A stretch of 64,000 nucleotides of DNA from Streptomyces roseicoloratus. Lineage in GTDB: Bacteria > Actinomycetota > Actinomycetes > Streptomycetales > Streptomycetaceae. This document shows, piece by piece, positions 6,585 to 14,879 of this stretch; position 1 is the stretch's first letter, and each line of letters opens with the position of its first letter. Under the pieces are notes generated by a model. It was not told the DNA's origin. It ran no database searches and was given only the letters and a program-made list of their open reading frames with translations. The stretch is from assembly GCF_004117935.1 (NCBI RefSeq), contig NZ_SDOY01000057.1, positions 1 through 64,000 of the forward strand, given 5' to 3'. The position numbers were made by a program, and so were the translations under genes.

Positions 6585-8709
6585 GGCGGTCTTCGTTCTC
6601 CTTGGTCAGACGGGTCCAGTCGGTGACGACGGGCGCGAGTTCGCCCCGCAGCCACAGCGGGAGCTGGTCGCGGTGATGCGGGTCGCCGGGCACCCCGGAC
6701 GCGCCGAACGGCACGACCCACAGGCTCCGTTCGCGGTCCGCGAGGTCCCACACGTAGCGGGCGGCGGAGGCGCGGGCGCTGCGGTCGGTGTAGCCCGGCA
6801 CGCTGGACGTCGACAGCACGCAGTCGTGGTCGCCGGCGAGCCCCGGCCACTGCGCGTCGTCCTCGTCGGGCAGGGCCTGCCAGGGTGCGAGCCGGTGCGT
6901 CACGCCCCACGCCGGCGGCGCCTCGCCGGCCGCGACCTCCGCCCCGACCTCCTCCAGTGCCTCCCGTACGGTCCGCTCGACGTCCGCGGCCGGCACCGGC
7001 CCGGTCACGAGCAGCGTCTCCAGGGCGAAGGCGATCCGCGGGCCGGGCGCCAGCCAGGGCCGGAACAGCGCGGGGTACGGGGCGGGTTCGCGCAGCGCCG
7101 CGAACGCCTCGTGCGCGGCCAGTCGCCGGACGACCGCCCCGCGCACCGCCGCGTACAGCCCGGCGTCGGTGCTGTCGGCCGCCATCCGCCGGTCCCAGCG
7201 GAGCAGCGTGGCCCGCACGGAGCGGGCGGCGGGGGAGAGGCCGTCCTCGCCGAGGGCGTCGACCGCCCGGAGCAGCCGGCGGGCGGACGGGTTGTCGGTG
7301 TCGGTGTGGACGGCGGCCATGGCGGCCGCTGTCCAGGAGGCCGATCCGTCGAGCAGCGCGGCGATCCGCTCGGCCCGGTGCGATGGCGCGAACTCGACGC
7401 CCAGCGGCGCGGCGAGCCCGCGCGCGTTGGCCATCACGGCGTGACCGCGCACCTCGGCCCGCGCCATGGGCAGGCCCCGCGGCTCCCAGTGGTGCCCGGC
7501 CTCCCAGGCGGGCACGATCCGCAGCGAGTTGGCCCGGTCCCGTACGGGCACGTAGCCGGCGGTCCGGTGCAGCAGGCCGCCGTCGGTGTCGGCGGCCTGC
7601 ACCACGTTCACCGGCTCCACCCAGGCGTCCAGCGCCCGGTCCACGTCGCCGGCGCTCCGGGCTCGCAGCAGCGCGGGCAGCACCCGGAAACCGAGCTCGC
7701 CGGTGACGCGCGGCGGATGGCGGAGGCTGATCGCCTCCCACTCGCCGACGCCGACGCTGGCGGTCTCCGCGGCTTCCGCGCCCTCGGCGTACTCCCCGTC
7801 CGCGCCGATGATCACCGGGCCCCGGGCCGTCTCGATGACCTCGATCCGTACCGGTTCCGCCCCGCCTCCGACCTCGATCGTCTCCGTATGGGCCGTCGCG
7901 GGCTCCCAGCCCGTCGGGCCGAGGGCCTCGACGCGGCCGTCGGGGCGGCGGCGCAGGCGCTCGCGGTAGAGGTCCTGATAGTCGGCCATCGCGTTGGTGA
8001 TGGCCCAGGCGACCCGGCCGGTGTGGCCGAAATGCGCGAGGCCCGGGACGCCCGGGACGGCGAGGCCCAGGACGTCGTACTCGGGGCAGGCGAGGCGTAT
8101 CTGCTGGTAGACGCCCGGCGCCTCGATGAAGCGGTGCGGGTCGCCCGCGACGATGGCCGCGCCGCTCGCCGTCCGCTCGCCGGAGACCACCCAGCCGTTG
8201 GAGCCCGCGGTGCCCGGGCCGTCGGTGGCGAAGAGCTCCGTCCACTGCTCGCCGAGCCTCCGCGCGACCCGGTCCCGCCACAGCTTCGTGGGGAAGCCGG
8301 CGAAGAGGATGTGGGTGGACAGCCACACCGCGAGCGGCGTCCACGGCTCCCAGCGGCCCGGCTTCAGACCGGTCGCGGCGAACTCGGGGGCCCGTTCCGC
8401 GCCGGCCGCCAGGCCCTCGTTGACGCCGTCCACGTACGCCCGCACCCACGCGGCGGTGTCCGCGTCGAGGCGGTCGTGGCAGCGGCGCGCGGTGTCGGCC
8501 AGCCTGGCCTGCCGGACGAAGGTGTCCCAGCCGGTCTCCGCCGCGCCGAGGAAGGCCGCCGTGGTGCCCTGTGACCGGTGCCGTTCGACCTCCAGCTGCC
8601 AGGCGCGGTCGCGGGCGGTCACGAGGCCCTGGGCGCGGGCGAGTTCGCGCGGGTCGGCGGCGCGCACGTGCGGAACGCCGTAGGCGTCCCGGAAGACCTC
8701 GATGCTCAC
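6568..8709 (-). CDS. Penicillin acylase family Ntn-hydrolase
   Basis: 713-residue N-terminal-nucleophile acylase. The alpha part starts with EVFRDAYGVPHVRA. The self-cleavage site and nucleophile are Ser170 in GTAGSNGWVVSG, followed by the oxyanion-region GDPHRF and the conserved Asn in WAITNAMADYQDLY. Relatives remove acyl chains from penicillins, acyl-homoserine lactones or siderophore precursors (PvdQ). The start is GTG at 8709, only 29 bp from an iron box, and no start codon lies further upstream, so there is no signal peptide, unlike most secreted members. Co-transcription with a siderophore-type acetyltransferase suggests deacylation or amide chemistry in iron acquisition; this is inference. 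Confidence 0.88.
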   Translation of the reverse strand: MSIEVFRDAYGVPHVRAADPRELARAQGLVTARDRAWQLEVERHRSQGTTAAFLGAAETGWDTFVRQARLADTARRCHDRLDADTAAWVRAYVDGVNEGLAAGAERAPEFAATGLKPGRWEPWTPLAVWLSTHILFAGFPTKLWRDRVARRLGEQWTELFATDGPGTAGSNGWVVSGERTASGAAIVAGDPHRFIEAPGVYQQIRLACPEYDVLGLAVPGVPGLAHFGHTGRVAWAITNAMADYQDLYRERLRRRPDGRVEALGPTGWEPATAHTETIEVGGGAEPVRIEVIETARGPVIIGADGEYAEGAEAAETASVGVGEWEAISLRHPPRVTGELGFRVLPALLRARSAGDVDRALDAWVEPVNVVQAADTDGGLLHRTAGYVPVRDRANSLRIVPAWEAGHHWEPRGLPMARAEVRGHAVMANARGLAAPLGVEFAPSHRAERIAALLDGSASWTAAAMAAVHTDTDNPSARRLLRAVDALGEDGLSPAARSVRATLLRWDRRMAADSTDAGLYAAVRGAVVRRLAAHEAFAALREPAPYPALFRPWLAPGPRIAFALETLLVTGPVPAADVERTVREALEEVGAEVAAGEAPPAWGVTHRLAPWQALPDEDDAQWPGLAGDHDCVLSTSSVPGYTDRSARASAARYVWDLADRERSLWVVPFGASGVPGDPHHRDQLPLWLRGELAPVVTDWTRLTKENEDRHDRDH

Positions 8710-8738
8710 TGCGTACGACCCCGATCGGATGGTGAATC

Positions 8739-8757
8739 TTAGGTTAGGCTGGCCTAA
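8739..8757. promoter_or_regulatory. Iron box (DmdR/IdeR-type operator)
   Basis: TTAGGTTAGGCTGGCCTAA matches the actinobacterial iron-repressor operator TTAGGTTAGGCTAACCTAA at 17 of 19 positions. It lies between the divergent starts of the acylase (8709) and the siderophore-interacting protein (8807), so one repressor site should control both transcripts, giving expression under iron starvation. Confidence 0.9.
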
Positions 8758-8806
8758 ATTAATCTACAGGACGCGGAAGCGCGGAACGCAGGGGGAGGAG
8801 ATCGCG

Positions 8807-9607
8807 GTGGGTCGTACCGGTCACGGTTGGGAGGGCGTCGTCCTCAAGCTGTTCCGCGGCAAGGACTTCACGTTCACGGTCACCGGCGCCGAGCAGGTCA
8901 CCGAGCACTACCGCCGGGTGCGGTTCACCGACGGCGGACTGCTCGCCGCCGCGGGCGTCCACCCCACCATGTGGGTGCGCCTCTGGTTCGACAACGCGGG
9001 CAAGCCCCACCAGCGCGCCTACACCCTCGTCGACCCGGACCCCGAAGCCGGCACGTTCGGCCTGGAGTTCGCGCTCCATGACGGCGCCGCCAGCGACTGG
9101 GCCCGCTCCTGCGCCCCCGGCGACACCATCGAGGCCACCCTTCAGGGGACCGGCTTCACCGCTCCCGATCCGGCGCCCGGCCGGCTCCTCGTCGTCGGCG
9201 ACGCCGCCTCGCTGCCCGCCGTCAACTCCCTGCTCGACGCTTTCCCGGACACCCCCGCCACGCTCTGGTTCGAGACCGTGCACGCGTCCGACGGGGAACT
9301 GCCGCTGCGGCTCGACCCGGACCGCCACGACGTGCGCCGGGTGCGGCGCGAGGACGCCGGCGCGGCCCTCGTCGCCCGCGTCCGGCAGGAGCTGCCGGCG
9401 CTCGCGACCGCGGAACCGGATCCGTACGTGTGGATCGCCTGCGACACGGCCACCACCCGCACCCTCGCCTCCTTCGTGCGCAAGGAGCTCGCCCTGCCCA
9501 AGGACCGGGTGCACGCACTCGGCTACTGGCGGCCGGCCCCGGACGGCGCGACGGAACGTGCGGCGGAGCGCGCGGCGGAGCGCGCGGCCGGCCGTGCCGC
9601 AGGTTGA
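8807..9607 (+). CDS. Siderophore-interacting protein (FAD-binding ferric-siderophore reductase)
   Basis: 266-residue member of the ViuB/SIP family, flavoproteins that reduce ferric siderophores to release iron in the cytoplasm. It has a FAD-binding beta-barrel with the RAYT motif (residues 70-73), the HDGAASDWA stretch, a NAD(P)H-binding half starting LLVVGDAASLPAVNSLL and the C-terminal YWRP. A strong GGGGGAGGAG six bases before GTG at 8807 fixes the start. The last 20 residues are an Ala/Glu/Arg-rich repeat tail (ERAAERAAERAAGRAAG). Iron-box control and its divergent partners support the role. Confidence 0.92.
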   Translation: MGRTGHGWEGVVLKLFRGKDFTFTVTGAEQVTEHYRRVRFTDGGLLAAAGVHPTMWVRLWFDNAGKPHQRAYTLVDPDPEAGTFGLEFALHDGAASDWARSCAPGDTIEATLQGTGFTAPDPAPGRLLVVGDAASLPAVNSLLDAFPDTPATLWFETVHASDGELPLRLDPDRHDVRRVRREDAGAALVARVRQELPALATAEPDPYVWIACDTATTRTLASFVRKELALPKDRVHALGYWRPAPDGATERAAERAAERAAGRAAG

Positions 9608-9665
9608 CGAGCCGTTACCCGCGCCCGGCGTGGGTCGTTCTCCATCCCCTCGCGTGAGGTTCCGC

Positions 9666-9698
9666 CCCGCGCGCGCCGCTACGGACGGGGCGCGCGGG
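9666..9698 (+). terminator. Weak hairpin after the siderophore-interacting protein
   Basis: CCCGCGCGC at 9666-9674 pairs with GCGCGCGGG at 9690-9698 around a 15-base loop, about 60 bp after the stop. No U tract follows. The rest of the 280-bp gap to 9889 shows no gene. Confidence 0.4.
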
Positions 9699-9888
9699 AA
9701 CGTCTGTGTCGAAAGATTCGAATGTGGGCGCGGAAACCACCCTTTGGAGTGAAGTCGCGTCAGGTGACTGTCAGTTCACCCACAGTGCGTAAAGATTCCG
9801 GTGTCTCAAGTCGCCGGAGCCGCAGCGACCCACCGTCCCCGTGGCGAGCGGCCGGCGACGCCATGTCTCCTGTGGGGGTTCCACCGCC

Positions 9889-10893
9889 GTGAACAGCAAC
9901 ACCTTCCGCCTGCCCGCACGCCGCACCGCCGCCGCGGCCGCCGTCGCCGCCCTGGCCGTCGGCCCCCTGGCCCTCGCGGCCCCCGCCGCACACGCCACGG
10001 ACGGCAGCGGTGAGCAGGGCGGCGAAGGCCACGCCACCGCCGTCGTGCTGCGCACCGGGCTCGACGTCAACCTGCTGAACAAGACGGTGAGCGTGCCGCT
10101 GCGCACCTCCCTCAACGAGGTCGAGGCCCCCGCGAGCGCCGAGAAGACCGCGCTCAGCGTGCGGGTGGACGGCGCCGAGGGCGGACGGCCGGTCAGCCTG
10201 CTCAAGGCGGACGTCGCCACCTCCGAGGCGACCGTCGAGGGGGACACGGCCAAGGGCTACGTCAACCTGGTCAAGGCCCGGCTGCACGTCCCCGGACTGC
10301 CGCTGCTGGCCCTCGTCGAGGTCGAGAAGGTCACCTCCAAGGCCGTCTGCGAGGCCGGCAAGCGCCCGGTCGCCGAGTCCAACCTGCTGGGCCACGTCAC
10401 CGTCCTCGGCAAGAAGACGACCCTGTCGACCGGCGGACAGACCAAGGTGACCGTGCCCGGCGTCGGCGAGGTCGTCCTCGACCTGTCCCGCACCTCCACC
10501 ACCTCCCGGACCGCCGCCGCCACCGCCCTCGAACTGTCGGTGGAGGTCAACCCGCTCAAGCTCAACGTCGCCGAGGTCAAGGGCAAGGTCACCCTCGCCG
10601 AGGCCACCTGCGCCACCCCGCGCGGCACCAGGCCGACCGACCGGCCGACCGACCGGCCCACGGGCGACCCGACCGAGAAGCCCGGCGAGCAGCCCTCGCA
10701 GCAGCCGTCCACGCAGCCGAGCGGCGACACCGGCATCAGCACCCAGAACGGCGGCACGACGCCCACCGAGAACCTCGCCGAGACCGGCGGCAGCTCCGTG
10801 ACCCCGTACCTGGCCGGCGGCGCGCTCGTGCTGCTCGCCGTCGGCGGCGGCGCCGTCGCCATGGCCCGTGGCCGCGCCCGGGCCCGCGGCTGA
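9889..10893 (+). CDS. SCO1860-family LAETG-anchored secreted protein
   Basis: 334-residue cell-surface protein. A signal peptide (residues 1-33, Ala-rich core ending PAAHA) is followed by a domain of about 190 residues rich in Val/Lys strands with two Cys (EVEKVTSKAVCEAG and LAEATCATP). Next come a Pro/Thr/Gln linker with repeated TDRP and QPS units, a sorting signal LAETG, a membrane helix and the Arg-rich tail MARGRARARG. This is the layout of class E sortase substrates in Streptomyces, displayed on the peptidoglycan. The start is GTG at 9889, giving the shortest signal peptide. Position next to cobC matches its S. coelicolor counterpart, from memory. Function unknown. Confidence 0.88.
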   Translation: MNSNTFRLPARRTAAAAAVAALAVGPLALAAPAAHATDGSGEQGGEGHATAVVLRTGLDVNLLNKTVSVPLRTSLNEVEAPASAEKTALSVRVDGAEGGRPVSLLKADVATSEATVEGDTAKGYVNLVKARLHVPGLPLLALVEVEKVTSKAVCEAGKRPVAESNLLGHVTVLGKKTTLSTGGQTKVTVPGVGEVVLDLSRTSTTSRTAAATALELSVEVNPLKLNVAEVKGKVTLAEATCATPRGTRPTDRPTDRPTGDPTEKPGEQPSQQPSTQPSGDTGISTQNGGTTPTENLAETGGSSVTPYLAGGALVLLAVGGGAVAMARGRARARG

Positions 10894-10921
10894 CCGGTCC
10901 GAGGGGGAAGCGGCGGGGGAC

Positions 10922-10954
10922 CGAGGGGTGGCGCCGACCCGGCGCCACCCCTCG
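10922..10954 (+). terminator. Strong hairpin after the LAETG gene
   Basis: A perfect 14-bp stem (10922-10935 with 10941-10954) and a GACCC loop lie 28 bp after the stop codon. No U tract follows, as is usual in Streptomyces. Confidence 0.85.
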
Positions 10955-11026
10955 TCGCTTGCCGGGGGCCGCGGGGAGCCGCCGGGGGTCGCGGGGACCC
11001 GCCGGGAGTCGGCGGTCGCCCGGCCG

Positions 11027-11112
11027 GAAGCCACCAGAAGCCGCCGGGAACGGAAGTCACCGGAAACCGCAGGGCGCCACCGGAAGCCACCGGAGCCGCC
11101 GGGAGCCTCCGG
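11027..11112. repeat. Degenerate GGAAGCCACCGGA repeats between convergent genes
   Basis: The noncoding stretch between the LAETG gene and cobC carries about six degenerate copies of a 12-14 bp unit related to GGAAGCCACCGGA. No gene is seen here on either strand. Confidence 0.55.
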
Positions 11113-11163
11113 CCGCCCCGCCGGAACCCCTCCGGCCCGGCAGCCGGCCGCCCCGCCGCCCGC

Positions 11164-12234
11164 TCAGCCCAGCATCAGCAGTGCCTGGTCCAAGGCCTGC
11201 AGGAAACGGTTCGTCGTCACGCGGTCCCGCACCGCGAGCCGCAGCCAGTCCCGGCCGAGGCCCGGGAAGGTGTCGCCGCGCCGGGCCGCGAAGCCCAGCG
11301 ACCGCAGCCGGTCCCGTACGGCGTCCGCGCCCTCGATCCGTACCAGCACGAACGGGCCCTCCGCCGCCGCGACCGCCCTCACCTCGTCGAACTCCGCGAG
11401 CCCCGCGAGCAGATGCGCCCGCTCCACGCCGATCCGGTGCGCCGCCTCCTCCGCCTCCAGGAGCGCCATCGGCGACATGCAGGCCTCCGCCGCCACCAGC
11501 GCCGGCGTCGACACCGGCCACAGCGGCTGCACGCGCTCCAGCGCCGCGACGGTCTCCGGCTCGGCCAGCACGTACCCGATGCGCAGACCCGCGAGGCCCC
11601 AGGTCTTCGTGAGGCTCCGCAGCACCACCAGACCCGGCACGTCCGTCCGCGAGGCCAGCGACTCCCGCTCGCCCGGCACGGCGTCCATGAACGCCTCGTC
11701 CACGACCAGCGTCCGCCCGGGGCGGGCGAGCGACGCGATCGCCGCCGCCGGGTGCAGCACGGAGGTGGGATTGGTCGGATTGCCGATCACGACCAGATCC
11801 GCGTCCTCCGGCACCGTGGCCGGATCCAGCCGGAAACCGTCCTCCTCGCGCAGCAGCACCCGCTCCACCTCGTGCCCGGCGTCGCGGAGCGCCGCCTCCG
11901 GCTCGGTGAACTGCGGGTGCACGACGACCGGCCGCCGCGCCGGCAGCGCCCGCGCGAGCAGTACGAAGGCCTCCGCCGCACCCGCCGTCAGCAGCACCCG
12001 ACGGGCCGGCAGGCCGTGCCGCTCGGCGACCGCGGCACGCGCGGCCCGGCCGTCCGGATAGGCGGCGAGACCCGTGAGCGAGTCCGCGATCCGCTCCCGC
12101 AGCCAGGCCGGCGGGGTGTTCGTCCGCACGTTGACCGCGAGGTCGATCAGCTTCTCGTCCCGGACCTCGGCGTCGCCGTGGTGTCTCAGGTCGTGCGCGT
12201 CAGCGGAAGTGTCCGCAGAGGTGTGGATGTCCAT
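11164..12234 (-). CDS. cobC: CobC-like PLP-dependent aminotransferase/decarboxylase (Rv2231c family)
   Basis: 356-residue fold-type I PLP enzyme related to histidinol-phosphate aminotransferase and to the threonine-phosphate decarboxylase that makes the aminopropanol arm of cobalamin. The N-terminus has the DLRHHGDAEVRD segment, NPTNPTSVLHP binds the cofactor, the catalytic lysine is in LTKTWGLAGLRIGY, and RLAVRD lies near the end. The internal ATG at 12234 fits the usual family length. The same frame stays open upstream into a CobE-like domain, so translation as a longer fusion is possible. No clear SD precedes 12234. Confidence 0.85.
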   Translation of the reverse strand: MDIHTSADTSADAHDLRHHGDAEVRDEKLIDLAVNVRTNTPPAWLRERIADSLTGLAAYPDGRAARAAVAERHGLPARRVLLTAGAAEAFVLLARALPARRPVVVHPQFTEPEAALRDAGHEVERVLLREEDGFRLDPATVPEDADLVVIGNPTNPTSVLHPAAAIASLARPGRTLVVDEAFMDAVPGERESLASRTDVPGLVVLRSLTKTWGLAGLRIGYVLAEPETVAALERVQPLWPVSTPALVAAEACMSPMALLEAEEAAHRIGVERAHLLAGLAEFDEVRAVAAAEGPFVLVRIEGADAVRDRLRSLGFAARRGDTFPGLGRDWLRLAVRDRVTTNRFLQALDQALLMLG

Positions 12235-12732
12235 GGCCGCCGTCGGGTGGGGGGTGGGGATGGGGGTGGTGCCTGTGGGGGGAGAGTGGGGCTCGCCAGC
12301 GATGTACCCGTGAGTATCGGACAACAACCGTGCGCCTGGGGAGTCTTCGTTCGGACGAAGTGGTACGGAACGGGCAATGGCACACGTCACACGAGTCGTC
12401 TTCCGTTTCGGCACCAGCAGCACCGCACCCGGCCCCGCCCCGCGCAGCGCCGCCGCCTCCGCCACCGAGGCCGTGCCGGTCGCCGCCAGCGGAGCCGCCG
12501 ACGGATGCGGCACGGCCGTCCCCGCGAGCTCCTCGCTCGTGAAGGCCCGGACCGGCACCCCCAGCCGCACCGCGGCCCCGGCGATCCCCGGCTCCGCCGC
12601 CCGCGCGTCGAGCGTCGCGAGCGCCGACAGGTCCCCGGCCGTGAGACCCGCCTCGCCGAGCGCCGCGCCGACCAGTCCGAGCACCTCGTCCACCGCGACG
12701 CCCGAGCGGGCCCCTACACCCGCCACGACCAC
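12235..12732 (-). CDS. CobE/CbiG C-terminal domain, open in frame into cobC
   Basis: From GTG at 12732 (or TTG at 12771) the frame encodes a CobE/CbiG-C domain: VVVAGVGARSGV, then LATLDARAAEPGI, VPVRAFTSEELA, ASVAEAAAL and VLLVPKRKTTRVTCAIA, where the domain normally ends. This family acts in opening ring C of the corrin precursor. No stop codon follows. The frame continues through about 50 residues of low-GC3, Pro/Thr-rich sequence into CobC. Either this is a genuine bifunctional fusion or the stop was lost and the linker is a former intergenic region. The end given here is simply the CobC start. Confidence 0.7.
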
Positions 12733-12777
12733 CGGCCCGAGGTGCGCGGAGGAGCCGCCATCCGATAGCAAGGGCCC

Positions 12778-13506
12778 ATGGCTGTAGTCGTCGCGCTCGG
12801 CGCGTTCCTCATGACGCTGTTCGGCGGCTGGACGGCCCAGCGCGTCACCGACCGACGCCACCTGGTCCTCGGCCTCGCCGGCGGCCTCATGCTCGGCGTG
12901 GTCGGACTCGACCTGCTGCCCGAGGCGTTGGAGGCGGCAGGGGAGAAGGTCTTCGGCGTCCCCCAGGCCCTGCTGCTCTTCGTCGGCGGCTTCCTCCTCG
13001 CCCACGTCGTGGAACGCCTCCTCGCCGTCCGCCGCGCCGCCCACGGCGCCGGGGCGGACGAGCGGGCGCCTCAGGTCGGCCTGACCGCCGCCGCGGCCAT
13101 GGTGCTGCACAGCCTCATGGACGGCGTCGCGCTCGGCGCCGCGTTCCAGGTGAGCGGCGGCATGGGCGTCACCGTCGCCCTCGCCGTCATCACCCACGAC
13201 TTCGCCGACGGCTTCAACACGTACACGATCACCAGCCTGTACGGGAACGCCCGCCGCAAGGCCGTCGCCATGCTCGTCGCCGACGCGGTCGCCCCGATCG
13301 CCGGCGCCGCGCTCGCCACCCTGTTCACCCTTCCGGAGGAACTCCTCGGCAGCTATCTCGGGTTCTTCGGCGGTGCCCTGCTCTACCTCGCCGCCGCCGA
13401 GATCCTGCCCGAGGCCCACCATGCCCACCCCGCCCTGACCACCCTGCTGTGCACGGTGGCCGGCGTGGCGTTCATCTGGCTCGTGGTGGGCCTCTCCGGC
13501 GGCTGA
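12778..13506 (+). CDS. ZIP-family metal transporter
   Basis: 242-residue integral membrane protein with about eight hydrophobic segments. The two signature helices HSLMDGVALG and HDFADGFNT carry the His, Asp and Gly residues that form the metal path in ZIP permeases, followed by the PEAHHAH segment. It imports a divalent cation (Zn, or possibly Co or Fe). It starts 45 bp from the divergent CobE-CobC frame and ends 2 bp from cobB, so it is embedded in the cobalamin locus. A role in cobalt supply is tempting but not shown. Confidence 0.85.
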   Translation: MAVVVALGAFLMTLFGGWTAQRVTDRRHLVLGLAGGLMLGVVGLDLLPEALEAAGEKVFGVPQALLLFVGGFLLAHVVERLLAVRRAAHGAGADERAPQVGLTAAAAMVLHSLMDGVALGAAFQVSGGMGVTVALAVITHDFADGFNTYTITSLYGNARRKAVAMLVADAVAPIAGAALATLFTLPEELLGSYLGFFGGALLYLAAAEILPEAHHAHPALTTLLCTVAGVAFIWLVVGLSGG

Positions 13507-13508
13507 AC

Positions 13509-14879
13509 TCACGCGGCCTGACCGCCGGCGCAGCGCGCCACGAACCGGAAGGCGGCCTCCGGGGCTCCCGCCCAGTGCGTGTGCACGTAACTGGCGTGCA
13601 CCCCGCCCCGCACGAAGCCCTCCAGCCTGCGCTCCGGCTGCCGCAGCCCCCAGGCGGCCTGCTCCCCGGCGCCCGGCTCGATCACCGTCCGGTGGAACTC
13701 GTGCCCCCGCATCCGCGTCCCGGCCGCCGCGAGCACGCTGTCGCCCACGGCCACCGCGTCCCGGTACCCGAGCGTCAGCCGCTCCGTCATCCGCGCGTCC
13801 GCGTCGAGCACCCCGCACATCGGCCGCCCGTCCAGCGTCCGCGCCAGATACAGCAGCCCGGCGCACTCGGCGGCGACCGGCGCCCCCGACGCGGCGAGCC
13901 CGGCGACCGCCTTCCGCAGCGGCTCGTTGGCCGACAGCGCCTCCCCGTACACCTCGGGGAAGCCGCCGCCGATGACGAGGCCGCCCGTGCCCTCGGGAAG
14001 GGCCTCGTCCCGCAGCGGGTCGAAGGTGACGACCTCCGCGCCGGCGGCGGCGAGCAGCTCCGCGTGCTCGGCGTACGAGAACGTGAACGCGGCCCCGCCG
14101 GCCACGGCGACGACCGGCCTGCCGCCGGCCGCCGTCGGCCCCGTCGTCGTCACGGCCCCCTCGGCCGACCACGGCTCGGCCCGCAGCGGCGGCGCCGACC
14201 GCGCCAGCGCCAGCAGCGCCTCCAGGTCGCAGCCCTGCCGCACCTGCTCCGCCTGCGCCGCGACCGCCTCCACCGCCTGCGCCTGCCGCTCCGCGACCGG
14301 CACCAGACCCAGGTGCCGCGACGGCGTCGCCACCGCCGGGGCGCGCCGCAGCACGCCCAGCACCGGCACTCCCGACTCCTCCAGGGCCTCCCGCAGCAGG
14401 GCCTCGTGCCGGTCCGTGGCGACCTTGTTGAGGATCACCCCGCCGAGCCGCACCTCCGGGTCCCAGGACGCGAAGCCGTGCACGAGCGCGGCCACCGACC
14501 GGGACTGCGAGGAGGCGTCCACGACCAGCACCACCGGCGCCCGCAGCAGCTTCGCCACCTGCGCGGTGGACGCCAGTTCGCCCTGGCCGGCGGCCCCGTC
14601 GTACAGGCCCATCACGCCCTCGACGACCGCCAGGTCGCAGCCCCGCGCGCCGTGCGCGAACAGCGGCGCGACCAGCTCCGTACCGCACATGTACGCGTCG
14701 AGGTTGCGGCCCGGGCGTCCGGTCGCCAGGGCGTGGTAGCCGGGGTCGATGTAGTCCGGCCCGACCTTGTGCGGCGAGACCGCCAGACCACGGCCGGCGA
14801 ACGCGGCCATCAGACCGGTCGCGACCGTGGTCTTGCCCGCCCCCGAGGAGGGGGCGGCGATGACGAGACGTGCTACCAC
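13509..14879 (-). CDS. cobB: Cobyrinate a,c-diamide synthase
   Basis: 456-residue ATP-dependent glutamine amidotransferase that amidates the a and c acetate groups of the corrin ring. The N-terminal dethiobiotin-synthetase-like domain has the P-loop SSGAGKTT (11-18) and PDYIDPGYH. The C-terminal class I glutaminase has the nucleophile Cys in AECAGLLYLA and the HEFHRT motif. GTG at 14879 overlaps the cobO stop by seven bases. It is the last gene of the riboswitch-led leftward operon and converges on the ZIP gene with a 2-bp gap. Confidence 0.95.
   Translation of the reverse strand: MVARLVIAAPSSGAGKTTVATGLMAAFAGRGLAVSPHKVGPDYIDPGYHALATGRPGRNLDAYMCGTELVAPLFAHGARGCDLAVVEGVMGLYDGAAGQGELASTAQVAKLLRAPVVLVVDASSQSRSVAALVHGFASWDPEVRLGGVILNKVATDRHEALLREALEESGVPVLGVLRRAPAVATPSRHLGLVPVAERQAQAVEAVAAQAEQVRQGCDLEALLALARSAPPLRAEPWSAEGAVTTTGPTAAGGRPVVAVAGGAAFTFSYAEHAELLAAAGAEVVTFDPLRDEALPEGTGGLVIGGGFPEVYGEALSANEPLRKAVAGLAASGAPVAAECAGLLYLARTLDGRPMCGVLDADARMTERLTLGYRDAVAVGDSVLAAAGTRMRGHEFHRTVIEPGAGEQAAWGLRQPERRLEGFVRGGVHASYVHTHWAGAPEAAFRFVARCAGGQAA

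Noticed and set aside
9761..9781. GGTGA/TCACC inverted repeat and a single GTTCACC before the LAETG gene as a PHO box
   Set aside because: Only one GTTCACC unit, no 11-bp repeat; arms are short.
11027..11112. Possible coding sequence in the repeat region next to cobC
   Set aside because: Open in several frames only because of GC content; low-complexity repeats and no RBS.
12771..14688. Extension of the CobE-CobC frame upstream through the ZIP gene to 1174 codons
   Set aside because: Upstream part is antisense to ZIP and out of frame with cobB; no protein-like sequence.
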